From contig JBCBGY010000051.1 of assembly GCA_038526275.1 (NCBI GenBank), forward strand, positions 1 to 23,439: a stretch of 23,439 nt of DNA, given 5' to 3'. Below the pieces are notes generated by a model. That model saw only the letters and a list, made by a program, of their open reading frames with translations, made no database searches and was not told where the DNA came from. A program made the position numbers and the translations under genes. Below, one piece after another: positions 7,715-15,463 of the stretch. Every line of letters begins with the position of its first letter. Position 1 is the first letter of the stretch. The DNA is from 188UL27-1 sp038526275. GTDB lineage: Bacteria > Pseudomonadota > Alphaproteobacteria > Rhodobacterales > Rhodobacteraceae.

Positions 7715-8431
7715 ATGGTTCGGTTCGGGATCGCGCTTGTTTTGGTTTTGGTCGGTGCGGCATTGCGGCCCGGGATCGCCGCAACCTTCAGCGAAGACAT
7801 ACTGGGCGATTTTCAGGGACAGGGCCAACCAATCAGGTTGGAGGCCGCCGGTAGCTATCAGATCCTGGGCTCCCAGTATCTCGATACGCGGCCCGGAGGC
7901 GGGCGCGACAGTGATCTGGTCAACTTCGCGGTGGCGGCGCCGCTACGGGTGGTCGGGCTCGACATTGATATTCTGGACGGTGTGCAACCAGATCCAAACT
8001 ACAAGATCTTCTATATTCTCACGGGCCAGGACAATTCCGGTGTCAACACGCTGCGACGCGTGCAGTTCAACGTTGAAAGCGGCGAAAAAATCCTGGACGA
8101 CCTTACCCAGTCGCCGCCATTCCCACAGGAACAGTTCACGATCCTGTCCTTTGTCCTGAGAACGCCCAACGCGGCACGCGGTCTCGTGCAGTGGGATTAC
8201 CAAATCTCGGTTAATGTGGAAGAAATCGCACAGGTTCCCTTACCTGCCACAGCACCGTTCCTTGCAATATGTCTGGTTCTGCTTGGTTTCCGATCTCGCA
8301 CCATCTCAACAAAACGCTCGTCACAACGGCGACTACCAACCCAACCAATGCCATTTCTTATTGGTAAAAATACTTCCGCCGGAGGCTCCAAACGTCCGTC
8401 GCCCACGCACTGGGCCCTGAAACTTGCCTAG
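7715..8431 (+). CDS. secreted protein with VPLPA-type sorting motif and unusual C-terminal extension
   Basis: The protein has 238 residues. ATG 7715 (after AAAGGG) gives a clear signal peptide, MVRFGIALVLVLVGAAL with cleavage near GIAA-TF. The mature part is not recognised; it is a beta-rich extracellular-type domain with DILGDFQGQGQPI and VVGLDIDILDGVQPDPNYK. At 174-178 there is VPLPA, followed by a hydrophobic segment (TAPFLAICLVLLGF) and RSR. This matches the VPLPA-CTERM tail of Rhodobacterales, which is thought to be processed by an exosortase (XrtD type). Such proteins normally end within about ten residues of the basic patch, but here about 40 more polar residues follow. The stop shares CTAG with the convergent SDR gene. 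In-frame ATG 7664 is a less likely start. Confidence 0.75.
   Translation: MVRFGIALVLVLVGAALRPGIAATFSEDILGDFQGQGQPIRLEAAGSYQILGSQYLDTRPGGGRDSDLVNFAVAAPLRVVGLDIDILDGVQPDPNYKIFYILTGQDNSGVNTLRRVQFNVESGEKILDDLTQSPPFPQEQFTILSFVLRTPNAARGLVQWDYQISVNVEEIAQVPLPATAPFLAICLVLLGFRSRTISTKRSSQRRLPTQPMPFLIGKNTSAGGSKRPSPTHWALKLA
8366..8389 (-). terminator. probable intrinsic terminator of the pgk-aldolase-SDR operon
   Basis: On the minus strand, 39 bases after the SDR stop, a GC-rich dyad (GGAGCCTCCGGCGGAAG) is followed by TATTTTT. Elements of the form CCTCCGGCGG..TATTTTT are common at gene ends in Rhodobacterales. The stem is short and imperfect, so confidence is moderate. It lies within the 3' end of the opposite-strand VPLPA gene. 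Confidence 0.5.
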
Positions 8432-9192
8432 GACGACTTGGGCGTGCGCAGGGCTGGCAGACCAACGCCCGTGGAGTCAAACCCACCATCCGCTGCAAGA
8501 ACCTGACCCGTCACATAGCTGGCCTCGGGCCCGCAAAGGAACGCGATGCAGTTGGCAATCTCCGTCTCGGTGCCATATCGGTTCAGCGGGATCGCGTCAT
8601 GATAGGCGTCAATAATCTCTTGGCTATGTACGGCCATGGCAAGCTTTGTGCGAACCGGGCCCGGGCATACACAGTTGGCGCGGATCCCGAATTCCCCGAA
8701 CTCAGCCGCTTGTTGTTTGGTCAGCTGAATGACGGCGGCTTTCGACGTGCCATAGGCCACCCGCAGGGTTGAAGCCCGCAACCCTGAAATCGACGCAATG
8801 TTAACGATGGCCCCGCCACGTTCCCGCAAGGCGGGCAACACGGCCTGTGACACAAGAAACACCCCATCAAGATTGGTTGCCATGACGGTTCGCCACCTGG
8901 CAAAGTCTGTCTCTTCGATCGGGCCAAAATCTGCGACGCCAGCATTGTTCACAACCGCATCGATACGCCCGAGCGATCCCAAAACCTTAAGGACCATCGC
9001 ATCAACCTGCGCCGGGTCGGATACGTCACACGTTACGGCAAACCCGTCGGCGATCTCCGCCACCGCGGCCTCTAGGGCGGGGGCGTCCCGGTCAACCAGG
9101 GCCACCCGCCACCCTTTGCCCGCCATCACTTGGGCGGTCGCGAGGCCAATGCCCCGCGCCGCGCCGGTAATCATAACAACCTTCTGGTCCAC
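8428..9192 (-). CDS. short-chain dehydrogenase/reductase (classical SDR)
   Basis: An NAD(P)-dependent oxidoreductase of 254 residues, normal for a classical SDR. The cofactor motif TGAARGIG is at 9-16, with an acidic residue after the second strand (VDRDA, about residues 33-37) that favours NAD(H). NNAG is at 82-85, the conserved Asn of TNLDG at 107, and the catalytic Ser of IASISG (134 or 136), Tyr147 and Lys151 (YGTSK) follow. CPGPVRT and the C-terminal LAADGG are typical. Substrate cannot be told from sequence. It lies 13 bases after the aldolase gene in the same direction, so it probably shares that transcript and ends at the terminator just beyond. A link to sugar or polyol metabolism is only suggested by its neighbours. 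Confidence 0.93.
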   Translation of the reverse strand: MDQKVVMITGAARGIGLATAQVMAGKGWRVALVDRDAPALEAAVAEIADGFAVTCDVSDPAQVDAMVLKVLGSLGRIDAVVNNAGVADFGPIEETDFARWRTVMATNLDGVFLVSQAVLPALRERGGAIVNIASISGLRASTLRVAYGTSKAAVIQLTKQQAAEFGEFGIRANCVCPGPVRTKLAMAVHSQEIIDAYHDAIPLNRYGTETEIANCIAFLCGPEASYVTGQVLAADGGFDSTGVGLPALRTPKSS

Positions 9193-9205
9193 GTCGCGGG
9201 GCCGC

Positions 9206-10135
9206 CTATTCTTTGCCCTTGTAGATATTGATCAGCTTGTTCAGCATCTCGAGCGCGTCTTCCTTCGACCGCTGGAACGAGTTCCGACCAATGATCGAGC
9301 CATTCCCGCCGCCATCGCGAATGGCGCGGGCATCGTCAAACACACTGTCCGCCCCTTTCTTCGCGCCACCCGAGAATACGATCAGGCGCCGTCCGTTGAA
9401 GGCCGACTGAACACAATGCGCAACGCGAGCGGACTGCGTCGAGATGTCGATACCCTCAGCCTCGTAAACCTTCTTCGCCTCCGGGTGCATCAGGTGATCC
9501 GTCGACAATTTGATCTTAATGATGTGCGCGCCCAACAAGGCCGCCATATGCCCGGCATAGGCCGCGACATCGATGGCCGTCTCGCCCTCTTTCGTCACAG
9601 CTTCACCGCGCGGGTAGGACCAGATCACCGTGGCCACGCCCTTGGCGGCAGCTTCGTTCCGCATCTCACGGATCTCTTCCATCATATCGATCGCCATGTC
9701 CGACCCTGGATAGATGGTGAAACCGATAGCGGCGCATCCCAACCGCAGCGCATCGTCCACCGATGCTGTCACGGCCTGGTTTTTGCCCGCCGTCCCCGAC
9801 ATGAGCGAATTGGCGGAGTTAACCTTCAGAATCGTCGGGATCTGCCCGGCAAACGTATCGGCACCAGCCTCCAAGGGCCCGAGCGGTGCGGCATAGGCGT
9901 TCAACCCCGCATCGATCGCCAGCTGATAATGGTAGTGCGGATCGTAGCCATCCGGGTTTGGCGCAAAGCTACGGGCAGGACCATGTTCAAACCCCTGATC
10001 AACAGGCAGAATGATCATCTTACCGGTGCCGCCCAGCTTGCCGGTCATCAGCATGGAGCACAGCTTGGCCTTCACGCCGGGTGTTTCGCCTTCATAATTG
10101 GCGAGGATGCGCTGAACGGTACGAGTCGCTTTCAT
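9206..10135 (-). CDS. fructose-bisphosphate aldolase class I (DhnA/FbaB type)
   Basis: Cleaves fructose 1,6-bisphosphate to the two triose phosphates, or runs in reverse in gluconeogenesis. The protein has 309 residues. ILPVDQGFEHGP at about 42-53 is the characteristic opening of the archaeal-type class I aldolases, and the Schiff-base lysine is in HIIKIKLST (Lys207 or Lys209). A phosphate-binding end, FSGGAKKG and GGNGSIIGRN, is also present. ATG 10135 is chosen because it starts the family sequence (MKATRTVQRILANYEGE); the open frame continues upstream but looks unlike protein. pgk lies 110 bases upstream in the same direction, so the two glycolytic steps are probably co-regulated, although the gap is large enough for a separate promoter. 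Confidence 0.95.
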   Translation of the reverse strand: MKATRTVQRILANYEGETPGVKAKLCSMLMTGKLGGTGKMIILPVDQGFEHGPARSFAPNPDGYDPHYHYQLAIDAGLNAYAAPLGPLEAGADTFAGQIPTILKVNSANSLMSGTAGKNQAVTASVDDALRLGCAAIGFTIYPGSDMAIDMMEEIREMRNEAAAKGVATVIWSYPRGEAVTKEGETAIDVAAYAGHMAALLGAHIIKIKLSTDHLMHPEAKKVYEAEGIDISTQSARVAHCVQSAFNGRRLIVFSGGAKKGADSVFDDARAIRDGGGNGSIIGRNSFQRSKEDALEMLNKLINIYKGKE

Positions 10136-10245
10136 ATCAGATCTCCAAACGAAAAAGCTTGGCCTCGCCCTTAAGGTGCGCCCGAAGGGTCTGCAATGAT
10201 GTTGGCGCAAACATTCCTAAATCTGCAGAACTGGGGCTCGAACCG

Positions 10246-11430
10246 TTAGCTTTCCGTGGACAATGCGGCCACCCCGGGCAAAGTTTTGCCTTCCATCCAT
10301 TCCAGAAACGCTCCACCGGCAGTTGAAATATAGGTGAACCGATCTGCTGCTCCCGCCGCATTCAGCGCGGCGACCGTGTCGCCTCCTCCCGCCACCGATG
10401 TCAGGCTGCCATCCTCCGTCAGGTATGCGGCTTTACGGGCCGCGGCATTGGTTGCGGCATCGAACGGTTGCAATTCGAACGCGCCCAATGGGCCGTTCCA
10501 GATCAGGGTTTTCGATTGTTCCAGCACCGAAGCGACAGCGCCCACTGTCTTCGGGCCAGCATCCAGGATCATTGCATCATCTGGGCAGTCTTCGGTGGGT
10601 AGCGTTTCATTCGGCGCGTGCGCGGCAAATTCGCGGGCCACAACGATGTCCAGCGGCAGATGAATTTTGCAACCCGCTGCATCCGCTTTGGCCATGATCT
10701 CTTGCGCGGTCCCTGTCATTTCATGTTCGGCCAGCGACTTCCCGATGGAAATGCCCTTGGCGGCCAGGAATGTGTTCGCCATGCCGCCCCCGATAACCAG
10801 GTGATCGACCTTCGCGACTAGATTGCCCAGCAAATCGAGCTTGGTTGACACTTTTGCCCCTCCGACAACAGCCGCCACCGGGCGTTCCGGGGTGCCCAAG
10901 GCCGCTTCGAGCGCCGCAAGCTCCGCTTGCATCAACCGACCCGCGCAGGCGGGAAGGAGCCGCGCCAAAGCCTCGGTTGAGGCATGGGCACGGTGGGCGG
11001 CAGAAAACGCATCGTTACAATATATGTCACCAAGGCTCGCCAAACGTGAGGCAAAACCAGGGTCGTTTTTTTCCTCGCCAGGCGCGAAACGGACATTCTC
11101 GATCAGTAGGATATCGCCAGGTTCCAGGGCGCTGACGGCATCGGCGTATTTCCCATCGGCGAAGGCAACATCCTGACCCAATGCTTCGCTTAAGCTGGGT
11201 AGGACCAGGCGTAATGACATTTCGGGCACCACCTGGCCCTTTGGCCTGCCGAAATGGGCCAAAAGAATGGGTATTCCGCCGCGGGATTGGATATCTTTCA
11301 CCGTCGGGACGATCCGCTCAATCCGGGTGGTGTCGGTAACCTTGCCATCCTCCATCGGAACATTGATGTCGACCCGGGTCAGCACCCGCTTTCCGCTCAG
11401 TTCCATCTCGTCGAGTGTTTTCCAGGGCAT
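10246..11430 (-). CDS. pgk: phosphoglycerate kinase
   Basis: Transfers phosphate between 1,3-bisphosphoglycerate and ADP in glycolysis/gluconeogenesis. The 394-residue length is standard. N-terminal domain: RVLTRVDINVPMEDG, the substrate-binding HFGRPKG at about 59-65, and LIENVRFAPGEEKND. C-terminal nucleotide domain: VVGGAKVSTK, IGGGMANTF, IWNGPLGAFE and VAGGGDTVAAL. ATG 11430 has GGAGGA 7 bases upstream. It is first in the leftward pgk-aldolase-SDR group and is divergent from the cyclophilin gene pair across a 123-base gap, where promoters for both directions must lie. Nothing odd is seen in the catalytic motifs. Confidence 0.98.
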   Translation of the reverse strand: MPWKTLDEMELSGKRVLTRVDINVPMEDGKVTDTTRIERIVPTVKDIQSRGGIPILLAHFGRPKGQVVPEMSLRLVLPSLSEALGQDVAFADGKYADAVSALEPGDILLIENVRFAPGEEKNDPGFASRLASLGDIYCNDAFSAAHRAHASTEALARLLPACAGRLMQAELAALEAALGTPERPVAAVVGGAKVSTKLDLLGNLVAKVDHLVIGGGMANTFLAAKGISIGKSLAEHEMTGTAQEIMAKADAAGCKIHLPLDIVVAREFAAHAPNETLPTEDCPDDAMILDAGPKTVGAVASVLEQSKTLIWNGPLGAFELQPFDAATNAAARKAAYLTEDGSLTSVAGGGDTVAALNAAGAADRFTYISTAGGAFLEWMEGKTLPGVAALSTES

Positions 11431-11553
11431 GAACCGTCCTCCGTGTCTGGGAAGCGCTTTATCGCGCCTCGCGGCGGTTGACCACAGGTCGGTCTTTCGC
11501 TTCTGACGTCAGGGCACTAGGTTTTGCGACATGTTTGAGGACAAGGATCAACG

Positions 11554-12054
11554 ATGGTCGAGATAAAAGATCCCGAAAACACGATCTTGATAGAGCTTGA
11601 GGCGGGCACCGTCACGATAGAGCTCTTGGCGGACGTGGCGCCAAACCATGCGGAACGGATGAAATCCCTGGCAAGGTCTGGATCCTATGATGATGTGGTG
11701 TTTCACCGCGTGATCGAGGGTTTCATGGCGCAAACCGGTGATGTGCAACATGGCAAACACGGGGGCGATACAGGCCGGGCTGGCACCGGCGGCAGCGACT
11801 TGCCCAATTTGAAGGCAGAGTTTTCCAAGCTCCCCCATGATCGCGGAACGGTCGGCGCGGCGCGCACGAACGACCCGAACAGCGCGAATTCACAATTCTT
11901 CATCAATTTTAACGATAACCATTTTCTGAATGGCCAATACACGGTCTATGGACGCGTTCTGGAGGGCATGGAGTTGGTCGATGGACTGGCCCAGGGCGAG
12001 CCTCCGGAAAACCCGGACAGGATGATTAGCATGAAGGTAGCCGCGGATGCGTAA
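11554..12054 (+). CDS. peptidyl-prolyl cis-trans isomerase, cyclophilin type, cytoplasmic
   Basis: Catalyses proline isomerisation during protein folding. The 166-residue protein is one cyclophilin domain with the active-site blocks VVFHRVIEGFMAQTGD (catalytic Arg), GRAGTGG and NSANSQFFINF, followed by LNGQYTVYGRV. There is no signal peptide, so it acts in the cytoplasm. ATG 11554 follows AAGGA. The gene overlaps the next cyclophilin gene by 8 bases, so the two are made from one message. The pair looks like an old tandem duplication in which the second copy gained an export signal. Confidence 0.96.
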   Translation: MVEIKDPENTILIELEAGTVTIELLADVAPNHAERMKSLARSGSYDDVVFHRVIEGFMAQTGDVQHGKHGGDTGRAGTGGSDLPNLKAEFSKLPHDRGTVGAARTNDPNSANSQFFINFNDNHFLNGQYTVYGRVLEGMELVDGLAQGEPPENPDRMISMKVAADA

Positions 12055-12607
12055 ACTGACATTTCTTTTGGCCTTTGTCGCTGCGCCAGTATTGGCGCAG
12101 GAAGATGGCCCGGGCCCCAACTTGGAAATCACCGTCGCGGGCGAGGCAAACGGCACCATCGTCATTGATTTGGCAGAGGACCTGGCGCCGCAACATGTGG
12201 AACAGATCGTTGGACTGGCCGAAGAACAGGCCTATGACAATGTTGTCTTTCACCGGGTGATCGACGGGTTCATGGCACAAACCGGCGATGTGCAGTTTGG
12301 CAAGGTTGGCGCGACAGGCCGGGCTGGCACGGGTGGGTCAGATCGCCCCGATATTCCTGCAGAATTTTCGGATGCGCCCTTTGACCGTGGCGTTGTCGGC
12401 ATGGCGCGGGCGCAGGATCCGAACTCTGCGAACTCTCAGTTCTTCATCATGTTCCAGGACGGCCACTTCCTGAACAACCAATATACGGTTGTCGGGCGGG
12501 TGATCGAAGGCATGGATATCGTGGATGCGATCAAGCGGGGCGATCCGCAAAGCGGCGCCGTTAAGGGTGCCCCCGATGTGATGTCGTCGGTTCGGGTCGT
12601 ACGCTGA
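12047..12607 (+). CDS. peptidyl-prolyl cis-trans isomerase, cyclophilin type, exported
   Basis: A 186-residue cyclophilin with a signal peptide (MRKLTFLLAFVAAPVLA, cleavage before QEDG), so it acts in the periplasm on exported proteins. Catalytic blocks: VVFHRVIDGFMAQTGD, GRAGTGG, NSANSQFFIMF and NNQYTVVGRV. It shares long blocks with the upstream cyclophilin. The start overlaps the upstream stop by 8 bases, with GAAGG just before it. A GC-rich hairpin follows the stop, before the convergent TIGR02186-like gene. Confidence 0.96.
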   Translation: MRKLTFLLAFVAAPVLAQEDGPGPNLEITVAGEANGTIVIDLAEDLAPQHVEQIVGLAEEQAYDNVVFHRVIDGFMAQTGDVQFGKVGATGRAGTGGSDRPDIPAEFSDAPFDRGVVGMARAQDPNSANSQFFIMFQDGHFLNNQYTVVGRVIEGMDIVDAIKRGDPQSGAVKGAPDVMSSVRVVR

Positions 12608-12613
12608 ACCACT

Positions 12614-12637
12614 GGTGCCGCCGCCAAAGGCGGCACC
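12614..12637. terminator. strong hairpin between convergent cyclophilin and TIGR02186-like genes
   Basis: GGTGCCGCC (12614-12622) and GGCGGCACC (12629-12637) form a perfect 9-base stem with a 6-base loop. It starts 7 bases after one stop and ends 8 bases before the other, in the right place for a bidirectional terminator. No T-run follows on either strand, so it may work with Rho or as a 3'-end stabiliser. Confidence 0.6.
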
Positions 12638-12644
12638 GATCCAA

Positions 12645-13406
12645 TCAGTTGAAAAGGTAGCGGAACGTGGCTGAAGCGCCCCAGCCCGCAGCGATGGCGA
12701 TCACCAGAGAAAGCACACCGTACACCAGCGGCTGATCATGGGCGAGACGATAGATCGCTCGCTCCAAACCGACCTTCTGTACATCGATCCGCGTAGAATA
12801 GTCCGCTATCACAGTGCCATCTCGGGCCAGAAACACGCGGGCGTCGTATGTTCCTTCGACCAGATTGGCGGGCAGGGCGATTTGTGCATCGAACAGGGTT
12901 TGGTCTCGCATCCGGACCGCATCTTCCAGAACCTGATACAAGCCCTGATCTTTGCGAATGCGGATCAATGCTTCGGTGAAGGCGGCGGCATCGGAAATGT
13001 CAGATGGCGCGCCCACAGATCGAATGGCACGGGGGATCGATATGCTGTGGCGCAAATCTTCCACGTCCAGCAATATCTCGGACAGCGGCCCGGTGGTGAC
13101 CAGCTTGTAAAGGCTCGGGGCAAGATCGACTTCCACGGCTTCTGTATTGACCCAGATACCAGCCACCCGGTCTTTCTTGCGAACGGTCACCGGTGTGCTG
13201 GGGCCAGATATTGCAATGATAACGTCTATATTCTCGCCGGGTTCCACCGGGCTGTCCCGTTTCACGGCGCCGAAGATGCGAATCTCGGATCCGTCGAAGT
13301 TCGCCGTGATGTCCACGCGTTCCTGGCTTAGGCCGATGATCACATCGCGCGATTGCGCTGAAACCTGAAAGGCACAGAGGCAAAACAGGAGAGCCAGGCG
13401 CCACAT
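12645..13406 (-). CDS. exported, C-terminally membrane-anchored protein, TIGR02186 family
   Basis: A 253-residue protein with a signal peptide (MWRLALLFCLCAFQVSAQ), a beta-rich extracytoplasmic domain, and one C-terminal transmembrane helix (about 226-248, LVYGVLSLVIAIAAGWGAS) with a very short tail. The opening RDVIIGLSQERVDITANFDG and the block DVIIAISGPSTPVTVRKKDR match the TIGR02186 family of alphaproteobacteria, whose function is unknown. ATG 13406 follows GGGAGG and lies one base after the TGA of the TauE/SafE gene, so translation is coupled. The family is commonly found next to TauE/SafE permeases, so it may act with the permease at the membrane; that is inference. Confidence 0.85.
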   Translation of the reverse strand: MWRLALLFCLCAFQVSAQSRDVIIGLSQERVDITANFDGSEIRIFGAVKRDSPVEPGENIDVIIAISGPSTPVTVRKKDRVAGIWVNTEAVEVDLAPSLYKLVTTGPLSEILLDVEDLRHSISIPRAIRSVGAPSDISDAAAFTEALIRIRKDQGLYQVLEDAVRMRDQTLFDAQIALPANLVEGTYDARVFLARDGTVIADYSTRIDVQKVGLERAIYRLAHDQPLVYGVLSLVIAIAAGWGASATFRYLFN

Positions 13407-13407
13407 C

Positions 13408-14331
13408 TCAGTGACCTCCCGGAAGGCCGAGGGAATATAGCTCGGCCGGTTGAACCAGCAGATCGAACGCCAGCTTGCCGCAGACGGCAAGCACCAGCGC
13501 GGCCAGTAGGATCCGCAACTGTTCCGCCTTCAGCCGCACACCGATCCGGGTGCCCACTTGAGCCCCGATCACGCCGCCGACCAGCAACAGAACGGCCAAC
13601 ATCATGTCGACCGTGTAGTTGGTGGTCGCGTGCAATAGGGTCGTGAAGGCCGTGACGAAGATGATTTGAAACAGCGATGTGCCGACCACGACTTTGGTGG
13701 GCATACCCAGGATGTAAATCATCGCGGGCACCATGATGAAGCCGCCGCCCACCCCCATGATCGCGGCCAGAATGCCGACCACAACACCAACGGCGAGCGG
13801 CGGAATGACAGAGATGTAAAGGCCCGACGTGCGAAACCGCATCTTAAAGGGCAGAACAGAGATCCAACCACGGCTCTTGCGGGGCGCTATCTTGACGGGC
13901 TCAGAAGACCGCGCCCGCCGGATGGCGCGCAGGCTTTCGATGAACATCAGCCCACCAACGACACCCAGAAAGACGACGTAGCAGAGACGGACAAGCAGAT
14001 CGACTTGCCCCATCCCTTTCAGGAAATTGAAAATCGCAACGCCCAGCGCGGCCCCGGCAAGACCTCCGATCAACAAAACCACGCCCATGCGAAGATCCAC
14101 GGTGCGTCGCCTGAGATGGGCCAGCAGGCCAGAGAAGGACGAGGCCACGATCTGGTTGGCCTCGGTCGCGACCGCAACAGCGGGCGGTATGCCGATGAAG
14201 AACAAAAGCGGTGTCATAAGAAAACCGCCGCCAACACCGAACATGCCCGACAGGATGCCCACCATGCCGCCCAAGCCCAGAAGCAGGAAGGCGTTAACCG
14301 AAACCTCGGCGATGGGAAGGTAGATCTGCAT
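13408..14331 (-). CDS. TauE/SafE family membrane permease (putative sulfite/organosulfur anion exporter)
   Basis: A 307-residue inner-membrane protein with about eight predicted helices. The two halves each carry the family repeat: GMFGVGGGFLMTPLLFF at about 29-45 and AIMGVGGGFIMVPAMIYILG in the second half, followed in each by a conserved TEANQI or GTSLFQ segment. A basic cytoplasmic loop (about 135-165, RAIRRARSSEP, PRKSRG) separates the halves. Known members export sulfite, sulfoacetate or related anions, but substrates vary and cannot be assigned here. The Shine-Dalgarno is weak (GGAAACCC before ATG 14331). The region upstream holds an extended inverted repeat. The TIGR02186 gene follows after one base. 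Confidence 0.92.
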   Translation of the reverse strand: MQIYLPIAEVSVNAFLLLGLGGMVGILSGMFGVGGGFLMTPLLFFIGIPPAVAVATEANQIVASSFSGLLAHLRRRTVDLRMGVVLLIGGLAGAALGVAIFNFLKGMGQVDLLVRLCYVVFLGVVGGLMFIESLRAIRRARSSEPVKIAPRKSRGWISVLPFKMRFRTSGLYISVIPPLAVGVVVGILAAIMGVGGGFIMVPAMIYILGMPTKVVVGTSLFQIIFVTAFTTLLHATTNYTVDMMLAVLLLVGGVIGAQVGTRIGVRLKAEQLRILLAALVLAVCGKLAFDLLVQPAELYSLGLPGGH

Positions 14332-14371
14332 GGGTTTCCATAGACCCGTCTGTGCCGCAGGGGCAATGGTA

Positions 14372-14400
14372 TTGCCGATCTGGTCTTAAAGACCCGGCAA
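14372..14400. promoter_or_regulatory. nested inverted repeat upstream of the tauE-like gene
   Basis: An inner palindrome GGTCTT-A-AAGACC (14382-14394) is bracketed by TTGCCG (14372-14377) and CGGCAA (14395-14400), with a 4-base asymmetry on one side. It lies 41-69 bases upstream of the permease ATG and 47 bases past the stop of the ABC permease gene. It may be an operator for the permease operon, or a 3'-end hairpin of the importer operon (no T-run seen). Confidence 0.4.
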
Positions 14401-14446
14401 AGGTGATCTTATGGACCCAAATTCCGCTCAATGAAGGGGTATTGGT

Positions 14447-15460
14447 TCACCGTTCTTTGACATATGGCGCGCCACCGGCCCGTGGCGGGTCGGCGCGACC
14501 GACGATACCGGCCAGGATGACGACCGTCAGGATGTAGGGCATCGCGTCCAGAAGCTGCGCTTGCAGGCGGAAGCCCATCAATGCTTGCAGAAGGTCCGGT
14601 CGCAGGGTGATCGCCTGTAGGAAACCAAAAAGCAGACAGGCCCAAAGCGCATACCACGGCCGCCATTTTGCAAAGATCAGCGCCGCCAGCGCGATATAGC
14701 CCCGGCCCGCCGACATGTCTTTGGTAAAGCCTGCCTGCAGGGCCGTGGACATATAGGCGCCTGCCAGCCCGCAAAGCACACCGCACAGGATGACGGCGGC
14801 GTAGCGCAGTCTGACCACCGAAATCCCTGCTGTGTCTACAGCGGCTGGGTTCTCGCCCACAGCCCGCAAACGCAGGCCAAAGCGGGTCCGGAAAAGACCC
14901 CACCAGACGACAGGTACGGCAATCAGAGCGATGAAGACCAGGATCGAATGGCCCGACAGAAGCTCTGAATAGACCTGCATCATGGGGCTTGCGTCGCGCA
15001 ATTCGACAATGCGGGTCAGCGCGCCGGGCAGTTCGATCGGGTAAAAGCGCCCATCATCGGTCAATTGCGGCGTCCGGCCCGCCTGGCCGAACCAGGTTTG
15101 CGCCAAAACGACCGTCAGACCCGCGGCCAGGAAGTTGATGGCCACCCCGGAGATCAACTGATTGCCCCTGAATGTGATCGAGGCCGCGCCATGTATCAGC
15201 GATAGGAAGATCGACGCGAGAATGCCCGCCAACAAACCGACAACGACGCCTGGAACGATGTTGAAGATCACCAACTCCGATGTGGAGGCGATGTAGGCCA
15301 CTGCTGCGGAAAAGAAGGCCGACATCAGCATCTTGCCTTCCAAGCCGATGTCGAAAATGCCTGCGCGTTCCGACAAAAGCCCCGCCAGACAAGCCAGCAG
15401 CAATGGCACGGAAAGCCGGATCGTTGCGTCGAGCACCTGGATGAGATCAAGCACGCTCAT
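14447..15460 (-). CDS. ABC transporter permease, BMP-type importer, second subunit
   Basis: A 337-residue integral membrane protein of the branched-chain/sugar permease fold (BPD_transp_2). It carries the family block LSERAGIFDIGLEGKMLMSA near residues 30-50, FRGNQLISGVAINFLAAGLT, and the coupling segment LRLRAVGENPAAVDTAGISV, followed by CGLAGAYMS. About eight to ten hydrophobic segments are visible. It is the last gene of the importer operon; its ATG lies three bases after the stop of the first permease gene. It would form a heterodimeric channel with that protein. The C-terminal end (RADPPRAGGAPYVKER) is polar and cytoplasmic. Substrate is inferred from the binding protein class. Confidence 0.92.
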   Translation of the reverse strand: MSVLDLIQVLDATIRLSVPLLLACLAGLLSERAGIFDIGLEGKMLMSAFFSAAVAYIASTSELVIFNIVPGVVVGLLAGILASIFLSLIHGAASITFRGNQLISGVAINFLAAGLTVVLAQTWFGQAGRTPQLTDDGRFYPIELPGALTRIVELRDASPMMQVYSELLSGHSILVFIALIAVPVVWWGLFRTRFGLRLRAVGENPAAVDTAGISVVRLRYAAVILCGVLCGLAGAYMSTALQAGFTKDMSAGRGYIALAALIFAKWRPWYALWACLLFGFLQAITLRPDLLQALMGFRLQAQLLDAMPYILTVVILAGIVGRADPPRAGGAPYVKER

Positions 15461-15463
15461 CGG

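Noticed and set aside
8798..10174. 458-codon open frame on the plus strand opposite the SDR and aldolase genes.
   Set aside because: Both opposite genes have complete catalytic motifs; the plus-strand translation is low-complexity, Arg-rich and spans two unrelated genes and the gap between them.
10233..10245. GGGGCTCGAACCG resembles the T-arm of a tRNA on the minus strand.
   Set aside because: It overlaps the pgk stop codon, the stem does not pair properly, and no acceptor, D or anticodon arm is found around it.
11504..11511. TGACGTCA palindrome between pgk and the cyclophilin gene.
   Set aside because: Eight bases is short enough to arise by chance and no clear promoter element is placed around it.
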